From: Clostridia bacterium
GTDB lineage: Bacteria > Bacillota > Clostridia > Christensenellales > Borkfalkiaceae
Direction: 5' to 3'
Assembly (NCBI GenBank): GCA_017465865.1
Contig: JAFTVF010000011.1
Span: forward strand, 28,337 to 92,336
DNA length: 64,000 nucleotides
Part shown: piece after piece, positions 19,305 through 27,414 of the stretch
Numbering within the stretch: the first letter of the stretch is position 1
How the letters are laid out: each line of letters begins with the position of its first letter
The notes under the pieces: generated by a model
Seen by the model: the letters and a program-made list of their open reading frames with translations, nothing else
Database searches by the model: none
Told to the model about the DNA's origin: nothing
Made by a program: the position numbers and the translations under genes

Positions 19305-20345
19305 ATGATTAAAAAAACGTATTCGTTTGAAAAAAACGGACGTACGAACGAAGTATACACTTTTACCAACGCACAGGGCGCGCAGGTCGAAATATTTACC
19401 TACGGCGCTCGGCTACACCGTATTCTCGTACCCGATAAAAAGGGCAAGCTCGGCGATATTCTCGTCGGCTGTCGACGCGTAGAAAATTATTACGAGGACA
19501 ATCCCTATTTCGGCGCAACGGTAGGCAGATACGCAAACCGTATCGGCGGTGGAAAATTTACCTTAAACGGTAAGGAATATACGCTTGAAAAGAACGACGG
19601 AGAAAATACTCTCCACGGCGGTAACACGGCGAATTTCGACCGCGTGGTTTGGGACGCGAAAATCGAGGGCGACAGGCTCGTTCTCACCCACGTTTCCCCC
19701 GACGGCGCAGGCGGGTTTCCTGGCACGCTGACGGTTACGCTCACGGTGAGTTTTTCCGACGAAAACGAGCTCGTGCTCGACTATCAAGCCGTTTCGGACA
19801 AAGATACGCTTTGCAACTTGACCAACCACGCGTATTTCAACCTCGGCGGACAAGACACCGTGCTCGATCACGAGCTGATGATCAATTCCCGCAAGATTAC
19901 GCCGACAGACGACTCGCTCATTCCCCACGGGGAATATATGGACATAGACGGCACGCCGTACAGTTTCCTGTTCCCCAAAACGCTGGGCAAGGATATGTTT
20001 TCGGACGCACCGCTTATCAAACTTTGCAACGGGTTCGATTTTAACTATTGCTTGGACCGTATCGGCAAGGGCTTGGAGCATTTTGCGTACGTGTACGACA
20101 AAGCCTCGGGACGGAGAATGGACTGCTACACGACCCTACCGGGAGTACAGCTGTACACAGGCTGTTCAACGGGCTCGTTCACGGGCAAGGGCAAACGCCA
20201 TTCCTACGTAAACCATTGCGCGCTGTGCTTGGAAACGCAAGGCTATCCCAACTCGCCAAACTGCCCTCAGTACCCCTCTACGGTATTGAAAGCGGGCGAA
20301 AAATATCACGAGATCACGGCGTACCGTTTTTCGGTCAAACCGTAG
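19305..20345 (+). CDS. galM: Aldose 1-epimerase (galactose mutarotase)
   Basis: GalM interconverts alpha and beta anomers of aldoses such as galactose and glucose before phosphorylation. The 346-residue protein has the family motifs ATVGRYANRI, HGGNTANFDRVVWD (binding histidine), NHAYFNLGG (catalytic histidine) and LETQGYPNSPN (catalytic glutamate). It has a GGGGG ribosome-binding site, and a TATAAT box lies at 19254-19259. It stands alone, without other galactose genes nearby, so the physiological sugar is not indicated by context. Confidence 0.95.
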   Translation: MIKKTYSFEKNGRTNEVYTFTNAQGAQVEIFTYGARLHRILVPDKKGKLGDILVGCRRVENYYEDNPYFGATVGRYANRIGGGKFTLNGKEYTLEKNDGENTLHGGNTANFDRVVWDAKIEGDRLVLTHVSPDGAGGFPGTLTVTLTVSFSDENELVLDYQAVSDKDTLCNLTNHAYFNLGGQDTVLDHELMINSRKITPTDDSLIPHGEYMDIDGTPYSFLFPKTLGKDMFSDAPLIKLCNGFDFNYCLDRIGKGLEHFAYVYDKASGRRMDCYTTLPGVQLYTGCSTGSFTGKGKRHSYVNHCALCLETQGYPNSPNCPQYPSTVLKAGEKYHEITAYRFSVKP

Positions 20346-20384
20346 CCACTAAGATACCAACGCAAAAACTTTCGGAGCGTTCTT

Positions 20385-21908
20385 ATGCTGAAAGCCTTAC
20401 TCAAAAAATTATCGGAAGCCACCGTTTCGGTATTGCCCGTAACGGCAATCGTAGTGCTTCTAAACTGTACACCCCTCGTTTCCTTTTCGTGGACGGAAAC
20501 GATCGTTTTCACGTGCTCTGCGCTCGCGCTGATTTTGGGTATGTCCCTGTTCAACCTCGGCGCGGATATTGCCATGACCCCGATGGGCGAACAGATCGGC
20601 TCGGGGCTTTCCAAAACGGGAAAATTCAAGACCCTGCTCCTGATTTGCTTTATCATGGGCGTGTTTATTACGATTGCAGAGCCTGATTTGTCCGTTCTGG
20701 CTTCGCAGGTAAAGGACGTTTTGAACAGTACGGCACTTACCGTGTCTATCGGCGTGGGCGTGGGGATTTTTCTCGTCCTCTCCGTGCTGAAAATCGTATT
20801 CCGCGTACACCTGTCCGCAATGCTCACTTTCTTTTATATGTTACTGTTTGCGCTCGTGTCCGTCGTGCTCATTCGTGGCAACGAGAGCTTTTTACCCCTG
20901 GCGTTCGACTCGGGCGGGGTTACCACGGGCCCGATCACCGTACCCTTTATCATGGCGCTGGGCGTGGGCGTTGCGGCGGCGCTCGGGGATAAACGCGACC
21001 GTGAAAACAGCTTCGGCTTTATCGCGCTGTGCTCGATCGGTCCTATCATCGCCGTGATGTTCCTCGGCATTTTCGCAAACGGCGAAGTACAGTACGCCCT
21101 GCCCGATTATTCAATGGACAGCCACCTTGGCAGTCTTGCGACCAAGCTTCTTCACACCGTACAGGAGGTTTGCCTCGCGCTCGGTCCGATCGTTATTTTC
21201 TTCTTCGTGTTGCAGGCGATCTTTATGCGCTTGCCGAAAAAACGCTTGCGCCAAATTATCGTCGGTATTTTCTATACCTTCTTCGGGCTTGTCATCTTCC
21301 TCACCGCGGTTTCCGTCGGATTTATGCCCATCGGCTATAAAATGGGCACGCAGCTTGCGGAGCATAACTCCGTGCTCCTCGTCGCGATCGCGTTCCTGCT
21401 CGGTTTCACCGTCGTACTTGCAGAGCCTGCGATCCACGTCTTAAACAAGCAGGTCGAAACGGTTTCGGGCGGTTCGATCAGCAAGCGTTCGATGCTCGTC
21501 GCGCTGTCGATCGGCGTGGGCGTGTCTATCGCGCTGTCGGTGATCCGTATTATTTGCGATTTCAGTATCCTGTATTATATGATCCCCGGGTATTTTATCT
21601 CGCTCGGACTTTCTTTCTTCGTGCCCCGTCTGTATACGGCGATCGCGTTCGACTCGGGCGGCGTGGCGAGCGGTCCGCTCACCTCCACCTTTATCCTGCC
21701 TTTCGTCGTCGGCGTTTGTTTCGTGTTACAGGGCGAAAGCAAGATACTTATGGACGCGTTCGGGTTGGTGGCGATGGTAGCCATGACGCCGCTTATCACC
21801 ATTCAATCCCTCGGCTTTAAGGCGGTCGTTACCAAACACGTCAAGGAAAAGATCGCCATGAAGCGTATCCTCGACGCAGACGACGAGCAGATCATCAACT
21901 TTATGTAA
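20385..21908 (+). CDS. DUF1538 family membrane protein, duplicated domain
   Basis: This 507-residue integral membrane protein carries two copies of the DUF1538 domain. The first half has ITIAEPDLSVLASQV and AFDSGGVTTGPITVPF; the second has VVLAEPAIHVLNKQV and AFDSGGVASGPLTSTF. The inverted-repeat-like twofold layout and conserved small/acidic motifs resemble a transporter, but no substrate is known for the family. Two PII-like genes follow within 12 and 16 bp, so an operon and a gating partnership are likely. The start is behind GGAG. Confidence 0.88.
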   Translation: MLKALLKKLSEATVSVLPVTAIVVLLNCTPLVSFSWTETIVFTCSALALILGMSLFNLGADIAMTPMGEQIGSGLSKTGKFKTLLLICFIMGVFITIAEPDLSVLASQVKDVLNSTALTVSIGVGVGIFLVLSVLKIVFRVHLSAMLTFFYMLLFALVSVVLIRGNESFLPLAFDSGGVTTGPITVPFIMALGVGVAAALGDKRDRENSFGFIALCSIGPIIAVMFLGIFANGEVQYALPDYSMDSHLGSLATKLLHTVQEVCLALGPIVIFFFVLQAIFMRLPKKRLRQIIVGIFYTFFGLVIFLTAVSVGFMPIGYKMGTQLAEHNSVLLVAIAFLLGFTVVLAEPAIHVLNKQVETVSGGSISKRSMLVALSIGVGVSIALSVIRIICDFSILYYMIPGYFISLGLSFFVPRLYTAIAFDSGGVASGPLTSTFILPFVVGVCFVLQGESKILMDAFGLVAMVAMTPLITIQSLGFKAVVTKHVKEKIAMKRILDADDEQIINFM

Positions 21909-21920
21909 AAGAGGTTTTTT

Positions 21921-22307
21921 ATGGAGAAAAAGACAAGAAAAACCAAAAAACCCGCCACCACGGCTGGCGATATCAAAAAACTCAAAATCCTCGTTACCGT
22001 CGTCAATCGCAGCAAAACGGAATTCTTTATGGATTTTCTGACCGCTTTCGAGGTCAATTTCCAGACCTCCGTTTTGGCGCAAGGCACGGCGAGGTCGGAA
22101 ACCTTGTATATGCTCGGCTTGGAGGACTCGGACAAGAGCGTAATTTTCAGCGTAATCCGCGAGGACAAAGCCGCGGAAGCGTTGCAAGCGTTAGAGGATA
22201 AATTCCACACGATCAAGAACGGCAAGGGCATCGCGTTTACCGTGCCTATGTCCAGCGTGATCGGCGTGGCGATGTATCGGTTTTTAAGCAATCACAGAAC
22301 AAACTGA
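21921..22307 (+). CDS. PII-like signalling protein (first of two)
   Basis: The 128-residue protein has a basic 18-residue N-terminal extension and then a PII/GlnB-like ferredoxin fold: strand LKILVTVVN, helix, a T-loop-like stretch around SVLAQGTARSETLYML, and the C-terminal KFHTIKNGKGIAFTVPMSSVIGV. PII proteins sense nucleotides and 2-oxoglutarate and gate transporters. Classical T-loop residues are not conserved. It follows the DUF1538 gene and precedes a second PII-like gene, so it probably acts on that membrane protein. Confidence 0.78.
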   Translation: MEKKTRKTKKPATTAGDIKKLKILVTVVNRSKTEFFMDFLTAFEVNFQTSVLAQGTARSETLYMLGLEDSDKSVIFSVIREDKAAEALQALEDKFHTIKNGKGIAFTVPMSSVIGVAMYRFLSNHRTN

Positions 22308-22323
22308 AAGGAGAATAAGGATT

Positions 22324-22671
22324 ATGAAATATACGCACGAAGTTATTTTTTGTATCGTAAACAGCGGTTACAGCGAAGCGGTTATGGACGCGGCGAAAAA
22401 GCTCGGCGCGGGCGGCGGCACGGTCATCAACGCGCGCGGCACGGCGGGGAAAGAGGCGGAGACCTTTTTCCATATCACCGTTCAGCCCGAAAAGGAGATC
22501 GTAATGATCCTCGTTCCCGCGCAGATCAAGGACGCGGTTTTGCACGCGTTGTACAGCGAAGTGGGTCTGGACACGGCAGGTCAGGGCATCGCCTTTTCCG
22601 TACCCGTAGACAGCGTAGTAGGGCTTTCTTCCCCTGCTCCGCAGCGCTCTGAAAAACCCGAAGAGAAATAA
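22324..22671 (+). CDS. PII-family regulator (second of two)
   Basis: The 115-residue protein is closer to canonical PII: HEVIFCIVNSGYSEAVMDAAKKLGA, then GGGTVINARGTAGKEAE, the typical start of the T-loop, and a C-terminal GQGIAFSVPVDSVVGL nucleotide-site strand. It ends in a charged tail. It shares the GIAFxVPxxSVxG ending with the preceding PII-like protein, so the two may form mixed trimers. Its own GGAG site is present. It is the last gene of the DUF1538 operon. Confidence 0.85.
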   Translation: MKYTHEVIFCIVNSGYSEAVMDAAKKLGAGGGTVINARGTAGKEAETFFHITVQPEKEIVMILVPAQIKDAVLHALYSEVGLDTAGQGIAFSVPVDSVVGLSSPAPQRSEKPEEK

Positions 22672-22704
22672 AAGAAAAATTTTTCGCGGAAAACTCATAA
22701 ACGA

Positions 22705-22733
22705 TTGACATTCCGCGCCCGCAGTGCTATAAT
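22705..22733 (+). promoter_or_regulatory. Promoter of tRNA-Val
   Basis: A consensus TTGACA (22705-22710), 17-bp spacer and TATAAT (22728-22733) lie 16 bp ahead of the tRNA. Confidence 0.85.
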
Positions 22734-22749
22734 GAGCGTAATCGAATAC

Positions 22750-22827
22750 GGAGGCATAGTCTCAGTTGGTTAGAGCGCTCGCTTCACATGCGAGAGGTCG
22801 TAGGTTCAAGTCCTACTGTCTCCACCA
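22750..22827 (+). tRNA. tRNA-Val (anticodon CAC)
   Basis: The cloverleaf is complete. The acceptor GGAGGCA pairs with TGTCTCC, the D arm holds AGTTGGTTAGA, and the anticodon stem CTCGC/GCGAG encloses loop TTCACAT with CAC at positions 34-36. The T arm carries GGTTCAAGTCC, and CCA is encoded. It decodes GTG valine codons. An AT-rich accessory islet begins right after it, a common insertion place for mobile DNA. Confidence 0.95.
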
Positions 22828-22868
22828 CAAAAATAGAGGACATTTTTGAATGTCCTCTATTTTTGTGG
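22825..22868. terminator. Terminator after tRNA-Val, strong symmetric hairpin
   Basis: An 18-bp perfect inverted repeat (CCACAAAAATAGAGGACA, 22825-22842, against 22851-22868, 8-nt loop) starts in the CCA end of the tRNA. Its T-rich side serves as terminator. A further 15-nt inverted copy of the tRNA T arm lies at 22880-22894. Confidence 0.8.
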
Positions 22869-22952
22869 TATTCCGACTTACAGTAGGACTTGAAGAATTT
22901 TAATTTAGTTTTTTATACAAAAAGAACGCAGGAACTTCTCTCTTGCGTTCTT

Positions 22953-23159
22953 TTAATATTCTGTTCTACCGAGTAAGTAATCCACGGAAACATCGAAATA
23001 ATCTGCAATTTTAACCAGCTTATCAAGGTTTGGTTCGGCACTTCCGTTTTCATATCGAATATACGACGGTTGCGTTATTTGTAAATACTCGGCAAGCTGT
23101 CTCTGTGTTACTTTATTTAATTTCCGTTGCTCAATTAATCTTTCCTGAAAAATTTTCAT
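22953..23159 (-). CDS. XRE-family HTH regulator
   Basis: This 68-residue protein is a single Cro/C1-type helix-turn-helix: RLIEQRKLNKVTQRQLAEYL, recognition helix region QPSYIRYENG, then PNLDKLVKIADYFDVSVDYLLG. Such short regulators usually repress their own promoter. Two TATAGC-centred palindromes lie upstream, one over the -10. It is the first gene of the AT-rich islet and is divergent from the membrane protein gene. Confidence 0.9.
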   Translation of the reverse strand: MKIFQERLIEQRKLNKVTQRQLAEYLQITQPSYIRYENGSAEPNLDKLVKIADYFDVSVDYLLGRTEY

Positions 23160-23183
23160 TTATTTCTCCATTTACTTGACAAT

Positions 23184-23230
23184 TATAGCATTTTGCTATA
23201 TACTAATATAAAAATATAGCGTATCGCTAT
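23184..23230. promoter_or_regulatory. Candidate operators of the XRE regulator
   Basis: Two palindromes, TATAGCA-TTT-TGCTATA (23184-23200) and ATAGCG-TAT-CGCTAT (23216-23230), share the core TATAGC/GCTATA and lie about two helical turns and a half apart. The first overlaps TATAAT on the minus strand ahead of the XRE gene. Autoregulation, and control of the divergent genes, is inferred. Confidence 0.6.
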
Positions 23231-23333
23231 CAAGAGAAAATATTATAACTTTGCGTAGAGTACGTTAATTTATGTATCTTCCGTGCGATTAAAATTTATT
23301 TACTATAATCAAACAAATGAATTGGAGAAAGAA

Positions 23334-24254
23334 GTGAATATATTACGGTCGATTTGGTATAGTTTTTTATATGAAACGTCAAGAAGATTGATATTTTTAC
23401 TTGCTTTGTGGTGTGGAGTATTAGTCGCAGATATATATTTCAATAGAATGTTGGAGTTAGGTTTTTTATACGTTCTCGCTACGATTATTGCAATCGCCGT
23501 AGGCGTTGTGTATTACGTTTCATATAAGGTACTTACAAAATGCCGTGGAAATGCAAGGATTAGATGGTTTAACGTCAACGGAAAAAATTATTACGTATCG
23601 GACCAGGTAAGTTCAATTGGCGGTGGCGGTAAATCGGAACTTTTTTTAATGATAGTATATTCATTGGTTGCCGTGCCTATATATCTTTTTAAGGTTGTAT
23701 GGAGAATAATACTCTCCCTATTCTCAAAAAAGTATAGGCAGTCAATAGAAGAATATTATGAAAATGAATCCTACGAAATGTATAACAATCTTAAATGGGG
23801 CGGAATTTTTTCAGGTGCTTACGCTGTGATAATTGCCTTAATGTTTGGAATAATTGGTATTCAAGGACTGGTATATAGCCCTAAAAAAATTGTAATAGAA
23901 AACGCCGAAATAAATTATTATTCTAACAGTTTGGGAGACGGATATTATCTTCAATTTGATTATTATACTACTTTTAATAAGGTCGTGGCACTTTATGCGC
24001 CTTTTGATGAAGATGAAACCGTTTTATATATAGAAGATACAAACGGCAACGTGGTCTATGAATTAAAGTTTCAAAATTTGATTTTAGATACGCGTAACTC
24101 TCAAACAACGGAAACCATTTATTTTGGTGAGGATTTTTCAAAGGAATATTTGCGCGACGGATATAAAACGTATTTAGTCTTCGCCGAATTAGAAGCAAAA
24201 TCCTTTTTAACAACAAGCAGAATGGATATAGATTACGTTGTACGAGTGTTATAA
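23334..24254 (+). CDS. Membrane protein of unknown function (AT-rich islet)
   Basis: No family was recognised. The protein of about 306 residues has two N-terminal transmembrane segments (LIFLLALWCGVLVADIYF and FLYVLATIIAIAVGVVYYV), a cytoplasmic stretch with NGKNYYVSDQ and SSIGGGGKSE, another hydrophobic pair, and a TM near IIALMFGIIGIQGL. The C-terminal domain of about 115 residues is predicted beta-rich and extracytoplasmic. GTG at 23334 was chosen because GGAG lies 6 nt upstream and TATAAT is at 23304-23309; an earlier in-frame GTG at 23283 lacks a site. Base composition is visibly AT-richer than the flanks. Confidence 0.65.
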   Translation: MNILRSIWYSFLYETSRRLIFLLALWCGVLVADIYFNRMLELGFLYVLATIIAIAVGVVYYVSYKVLTKCRGNARIRWFNVNGKNYYVSDQVSSIGGGGKSELFLMIVYSLVAVPIYLFKVVWRIILSLFSKKYRQSIEEYYENESYEMYNNLKWGGIFSGAYAVIIALMFGIIGIQGLVYSPKKIVIENAEINYYSNSLGDGYYLQFDYYTTFNKVVALYAPFDEDETVLYIEDTNGNVVYELKFQNLILDTRNSQTTETIYFGEDFSKEYLRDGYKTYLVFAELEAKSFLTTSRMDIDYVVRVL

Positions 24255-24307
24255 GAAATAAAATAGCCGATAGGCTTTTTATAATAAAATTATAGGAGAT
24301 AGAAAAA

Positions 24308-25576
24308 ATGGGCATATTTACAAAGTTAAAGTGTAAAAAATTAATGAAGGAACAAAAATTCGGCGAAGTTGTAAAATTATGCAATCTTACGGAATTTACT
24401 ATTCCTGATGGGGTTACCTCTATTTATGGTTTTAGAAATTGTAGCAGCTTAAAGTTCGTAAATATTCCAAGCAGCGTAACAAGTATAGATAGTGCAGCGT
24501 TCTCTGGTTGCAGTTCATTAACAAGTATAATAATCCCCGATGGAGTAACGAGCATTCCCCAGTATGCGTTTTCTGAGTGCAGTAGCTTAAAAGAAGTAAA
24601 AATTCCCAAAAGTGTAACGAGTATTGGAGCTAGAGCATTTGAAAATTGTAAAAACTTAAAATCCATAGAAATCCTCAACGGTGTAACGAGTATTGAGAGA
24701 TGGGCATTTTCTGGGTGCACTAGTTTGGAAAATTTGGTAATTCCCGACAGTGTAACAGAAATTGGCTCTATGGCATTTTCTGGGTGCACTAGTTTGAAAA
24801 ATTTGGTGATCGGTAATGGAATAACGAGCATCAATAAGGAATTTCATGGTTGTAGGAATTTGGAACATGTGGTCATTGGCAACGGTGTAAAGAGTCTCGG
24901 TAAACTGTTCGCTTATTGCGAAAATTTGACGAGCGTAATAATTCCTAATAGTGTAACAGAAATTGGTTCTTTTGCATTTCGTGAGTGTGAAAAACTTGAA
25001 AGTATTACAATTCCAAATAGTGTAATCTCTATTGGTTCTTGTGCGTTTGCCCGTTGCAATAGATTAAAGAGTGTGATTTTTGAAAAAAACAGTCAACTCA
25101 TTTCTATAGATGACGAGGCGTTTAGATGGTGCAGTAATTTAACGAATATAACGATACCCGACGGTGTAAGAAGTATAGGAGAAAAGGCATTCCAAGGTTG
25201 CCCGTTGACGAATATAGTTTTGCCTGATGGACTAACAACTATTGGGAAAGGAGCATTTGAGAATTGTGACCTTTTGACAAGTATAACAATTCCTGACAGT
25301 GTAACTTGTATTGATGAGTGTGCGTTTTGGGGGTGTAATAATTTGCGAAGTATAATAATTCCTAATGGTGTAACAAACATTGGTGCCTCCGCCTTTGAAG
25401 ATTGTAACAAATTGCAGAACATTACATTCAAAAAAACCGATACATGGTTTAGAGTGTTTAACAGAGATGATTGGATAGGCAAGAAAAGCGGTAAAAAGAC
25501 CGACGTAACAAATAGTTCTACTAATGCAATGAATTTTAAGTCCGTTTATTATGACGATTATTGGTTTAGATTATAA
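24308..25576 (+). CDS. BspA-like leucine-rich repeat protein (LRR_5), no signal peptide
   Basis: The 422-residue protein consists almost wholly of about 15 tandem repeats of about 23 residues, with consensus IPDSVTSIGxxAFxxCxxL. This is the Treponema/Bacteroides BspA LRR_5 type. These repeats form a curved solenoid for protein binding and are often on surface adhesins. Here no signal peptide or anchor is visible: the protein opens with the charged MGIFTKLKCKKLMKEQKFGE, so it may be cytoplasmic or exported by an unrecognised route. It has a clear GGAG site and follows the membrane protein. Confidence 0.88.
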   Translation: MGIFTKLKCKKLMKEQKFGEVVKLCNLTEFTIPDGVTSIYGFRNCSSLKFVNIPSSVTSIDSAAFSGCSSLTSIIIPDGVTSIPQYAFSECSSLKEVKIPKSVTSIGARAFENCKNLKSIEILNGVTSIERWAFSGCTSLENLVIPDSVTEIGSMAFSGCTSLKNLVIGNGITSINKEFHGCRNLEHVVIGNGVKSLGKLFAYCENLTSVIIPNSVTEIGSFAFRECEKLESITIPNSVISIGSCAFARCNRLKSVIFEKNSQLISIDDEAFRWCSNLTNITIPDGVRSIGEKAFQGCPLTNIVLPDGLTTIGKGAFENCDLLTSITIPDSVTCIDECAFWGCNNLRSIIIPNGVTNIGASAFEDCNKLQNITFKKTDTWFRVFNRDDWIGKKSGKKTDVTNSSTNAMNFKSVYYDDYWFRL

Positions 25577-25596
25577 AAAGAAGCGGAGAAAAGTTT

Positions 25597-26055
25597 ATGA
25601 CGAAAGTAATAGTATTGCAAGGAAACGACGACACGGGAAAAACACAAACGCTAAAAAAGGTAATCGAATTGCTCTTGCAATATAAGGCAAGGTTAATTAA
25701 TTTCTCGAATAATTTCGCAAAATGGTTGCACGGTGATCAGGTTGCGGATATTTGGGCGATTATGGAATACAACGGACAAATTATTTATATCACAACTGCG
25801 GGCGATTTTCCAAAAATAATCCGTGAAACTTTCAACAACGCATTACAAATATCCAAAAAGACAATTACGGATATTGACGTTTACGTTGGCGCTATACACA
25901 CTACTCCTTTAGCGAAAGAAACTATACATGAAATAGCCCAAAAAATGCGTAACGCAAATATCCAAATTATTGATAAGGCAATAGCCTGCAACCCTGCCGA
26001 TTTAGAAATTTGCAACCAAAGCGACGCTAGTCAAATTTTCAATTTAATACATTGA
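25597..26055 (+). CDS. Small P-loop NTPase-like protein, unknown function
   Basis: The 152-residue protein begins with strand KVIVLQG and a Walker A GNDDTGKTQT at about residues 9-18, so it should bind a nucleotide. The second strand region IIYITTAGD may supply the Walker B position. No kinase or GTPase subfamily was recognised. It starts 20 bp after the LRR gene behind GGAG and closes the islet before a terminator. A role tied to its two neighbours is only suggested by co-orientation. Confidence 0.65.
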   Translation: MTKVIVLQGNDDTGKTQTLKKVIELLLQYKARLINFSNNFAKWLHGDQVADIWAIMEYNGQIIYITTAGDFPKIIRETFNNALQISKKTITDIDVYVGAIHTTPLAKETIHEIAQKMRNANIQIIDKAIACNPADLEICNQSDASQIFNLIH

Positions 26056-26091
26056 ATAGATGCAAGCGGTGCAAATTGCGTTGCGCTCACC

Positions 26092-26105
26092 CCACCACAA
26101 AAATA
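26092..26105 (+). repeat. 14-bp direct repeat of the tRNA-Val end (att-like)
   Basis: CCACCACAAAAATA occurs at the tRNA-Val 3' end (22822-22835) and again here, so the AT-rich genes are bracketed by direct repeats. This resembles attL/attR of an islet integrated at a tRNA. The match does not extend further into the T arm and no integrase is present, so this is tentative. Confidence 0.35.
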
Positions 26106-26132
26106 AAACGCCACTCGGGCGTTTTATTTTTT
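26105..26132 (+). terminator. Terminator closing the islet
   Basis: AAAACGCC-ACTCG-GGCGTTTT is followed by ATTTTTT on the plus strand. Confidence 0.75.
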
Positions 26133-26182
26133 ATCCAAGCCGAAACGGCTTGGTATGTCATTTTCGATTTGATTTCATAACG

Positions 26183-26220
26183 CCAAAAACGGCGCTCGTT
26201 TAAGAGCGCCGTTTGCTTTT
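26183..26220. terminator. Terminator after the alcohol dehydrogenase gene
   Basis: An 11-bp stem AAACGGCGCTC/GAGCGCCGTTT has T-runs on both strands. It mainly serves the minus-strand dehydrogenase gene. Confidence 0.7.
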
Positions 26221-26229
26221 TACCGTCGG

Positions 26230-27342
26230 TTATTCGCCTTTGACAACGATTTTCAAACCCTGCATACTGATATTCATTTCCATAGCTTCGTTGATATCCG
26301 CAAGCGCGTATTTATGCGTCAGCAATTCTTCAACGGGCAAGCCGTCTTTTTGCGCCTCTTTCAAAACGTCGCAAGCCTGCATCCAGTCTTTTGCTTGATA
26401 CGTCCAAGACCCGATTACCTTGATTTCCTTGTTGCAAATATCCTGATGAGGATTATACGTCGTATCGCCGTTATCCACGAAGAACCCAAGCTCACACATA
26501 CTACCGCCGCGACGAACGTATTTCCAGATCGTGCTTGCCGCTTTCGGCGAGCCCGTGCATTGGAACGCCATTTCCGCGCCCGTGCCCGTAATCTCTTTTA
26601 CTTTCTCCAAAGCGTTTTCTGTCATAAAGTTTACGGTATACGCAGCGCCCAGCTTCTTTGCCATCGCCAAACGCTTTTCGTCGCCGTCCACCGCGATTAT
26701 GTTCCGAACGCCCATCGTGCGAACGGTGGTAAGCAACAGCAACCCGATAGGTCCGCAGCCCTGTACCAGCACGTAAGAGCCTTGCTTGAAATTGAAAATC
26801 TGTTTCGCCTGTTCTACTGCGTGTACAACCACCGCCGCAGGCTCGATTAAGGTACGGAGATCTACGTCCATATCGCTTACGTTGAAAATAACGCCGCCTG
26901 CATTTACCTTTATGTATTCGCCAAACCAGCCGTTGAAGTTCTTATACGCCGCCTCACCCGGCATCAAACCGAAAATTTCCCCGTTGGGGCAAAGATGAAT
27001 ATGCTCGGGATCGTTCTTGCAGGTATCGCATACGCCGCACGGCTTCAAACCCGTAACGATTTTATCCCCCACAGCCAAAGGCTTGCCGTAATAGTCGGTT
27101 TTTACGTTCTTACCCAGCTTTACTACCGTACCCGTACCCTCGTGTCCAAGCTCTACGGGAATGTAACCGAACGGATCGCCCTTATATTCGTGAACGTCCG
27201 TACCGCAAATACCCGTCTGTTCTACTTTGACAAGTACTTCGTCGTCGCCGATTTCAGGAACGGGCAACTCGAAAATCTCAATTTTCTTCGCCCCCGTCAA
27301 TACCGCCACTCTTGCTTTTTCAGGAATTTGGAACTCTTTCAT
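26230..27342 (-). CDS. Zinc-dependent alcohol/polyol dehydrogenase (MDR family)
   Basis: This NAD(P)-dependent medium-chain dehydrogenase of 370 residues oxidises an alcohol or polyol. Catalytic zinc ligands appear in TGICGTDVHEYKG and ELGHEGTG, structural zinc cysteines in CGVCDTCKNDPEHIHLC, and the Rossmann motif in VQGCGPIGLLLL. It is nearest to sorbitol/threonine dehydrogenase-like proteins; the substrate is not determinable. The ATG at 27342 has AGGAG nine bases upstream, while the ATG two codons earlier is too close. It is a single-gene unit. Confidence 0.88.
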   Translation of the reverse strand: MKEFQIPEKARVAVLTGAKKIEIFELPVPEIGDDEVLVKVEQTGICGTDVHEYKGDPFGYIPVELGHEGTGTVVKLGKNVKTDYYGKPLAVGDKIVTGLKPCGVCDTCKNDPEHIHLCPNGEIFGLMPGEAAYKNFNGWFGEYIKVNAGGVIFNVSDMDVDLRTLIEPAAVVVHAVEQAKQIFNFKQGSYVLVQGCGPIGLLLLTTVRTMGVRNIIAVDGDEKRLAMAKKLGAAYTVNFMTENALEKVKEITGTGAEMAFQCTGSPKAASTIWKYVRRGGSMCELGFFVDNGDTTYNPHQDICNKEIKVIGSWTYQAKDWMQACDVLKEAQKDGLPVEELLTHKYALADINEAMEMNISMQGLKIVVKGE

Positions 27343-27385
27343 GATCATTTTCTCCTTTTTTTCGGTTTTTACAACCTTTTTATTA

Positions 27386-27414
27386 AGTATACCAGAGTTT
27401 CTTTCTTTTGTCAA
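27386..27414 (-). promoter_or_regulatory. Promoter of the alcohol dehydrogenase gene
   Basis: TTGACA (27409-27414) and TATACT (27386-27391) are 17 bp apart on the minus strand. The next 150 bp (27430-27580) are AT-rich and hold no recognisable gene. Confidence 0.75.

Noticed and set aside
26092-26105. Firm call of an integrated mobile element at tRNA-Val
   Set aside because: The direct repeat is only 14 bp and includes the common CCACCA, and no integrase or mobility gene is present. It is kept as a tentative finding only.
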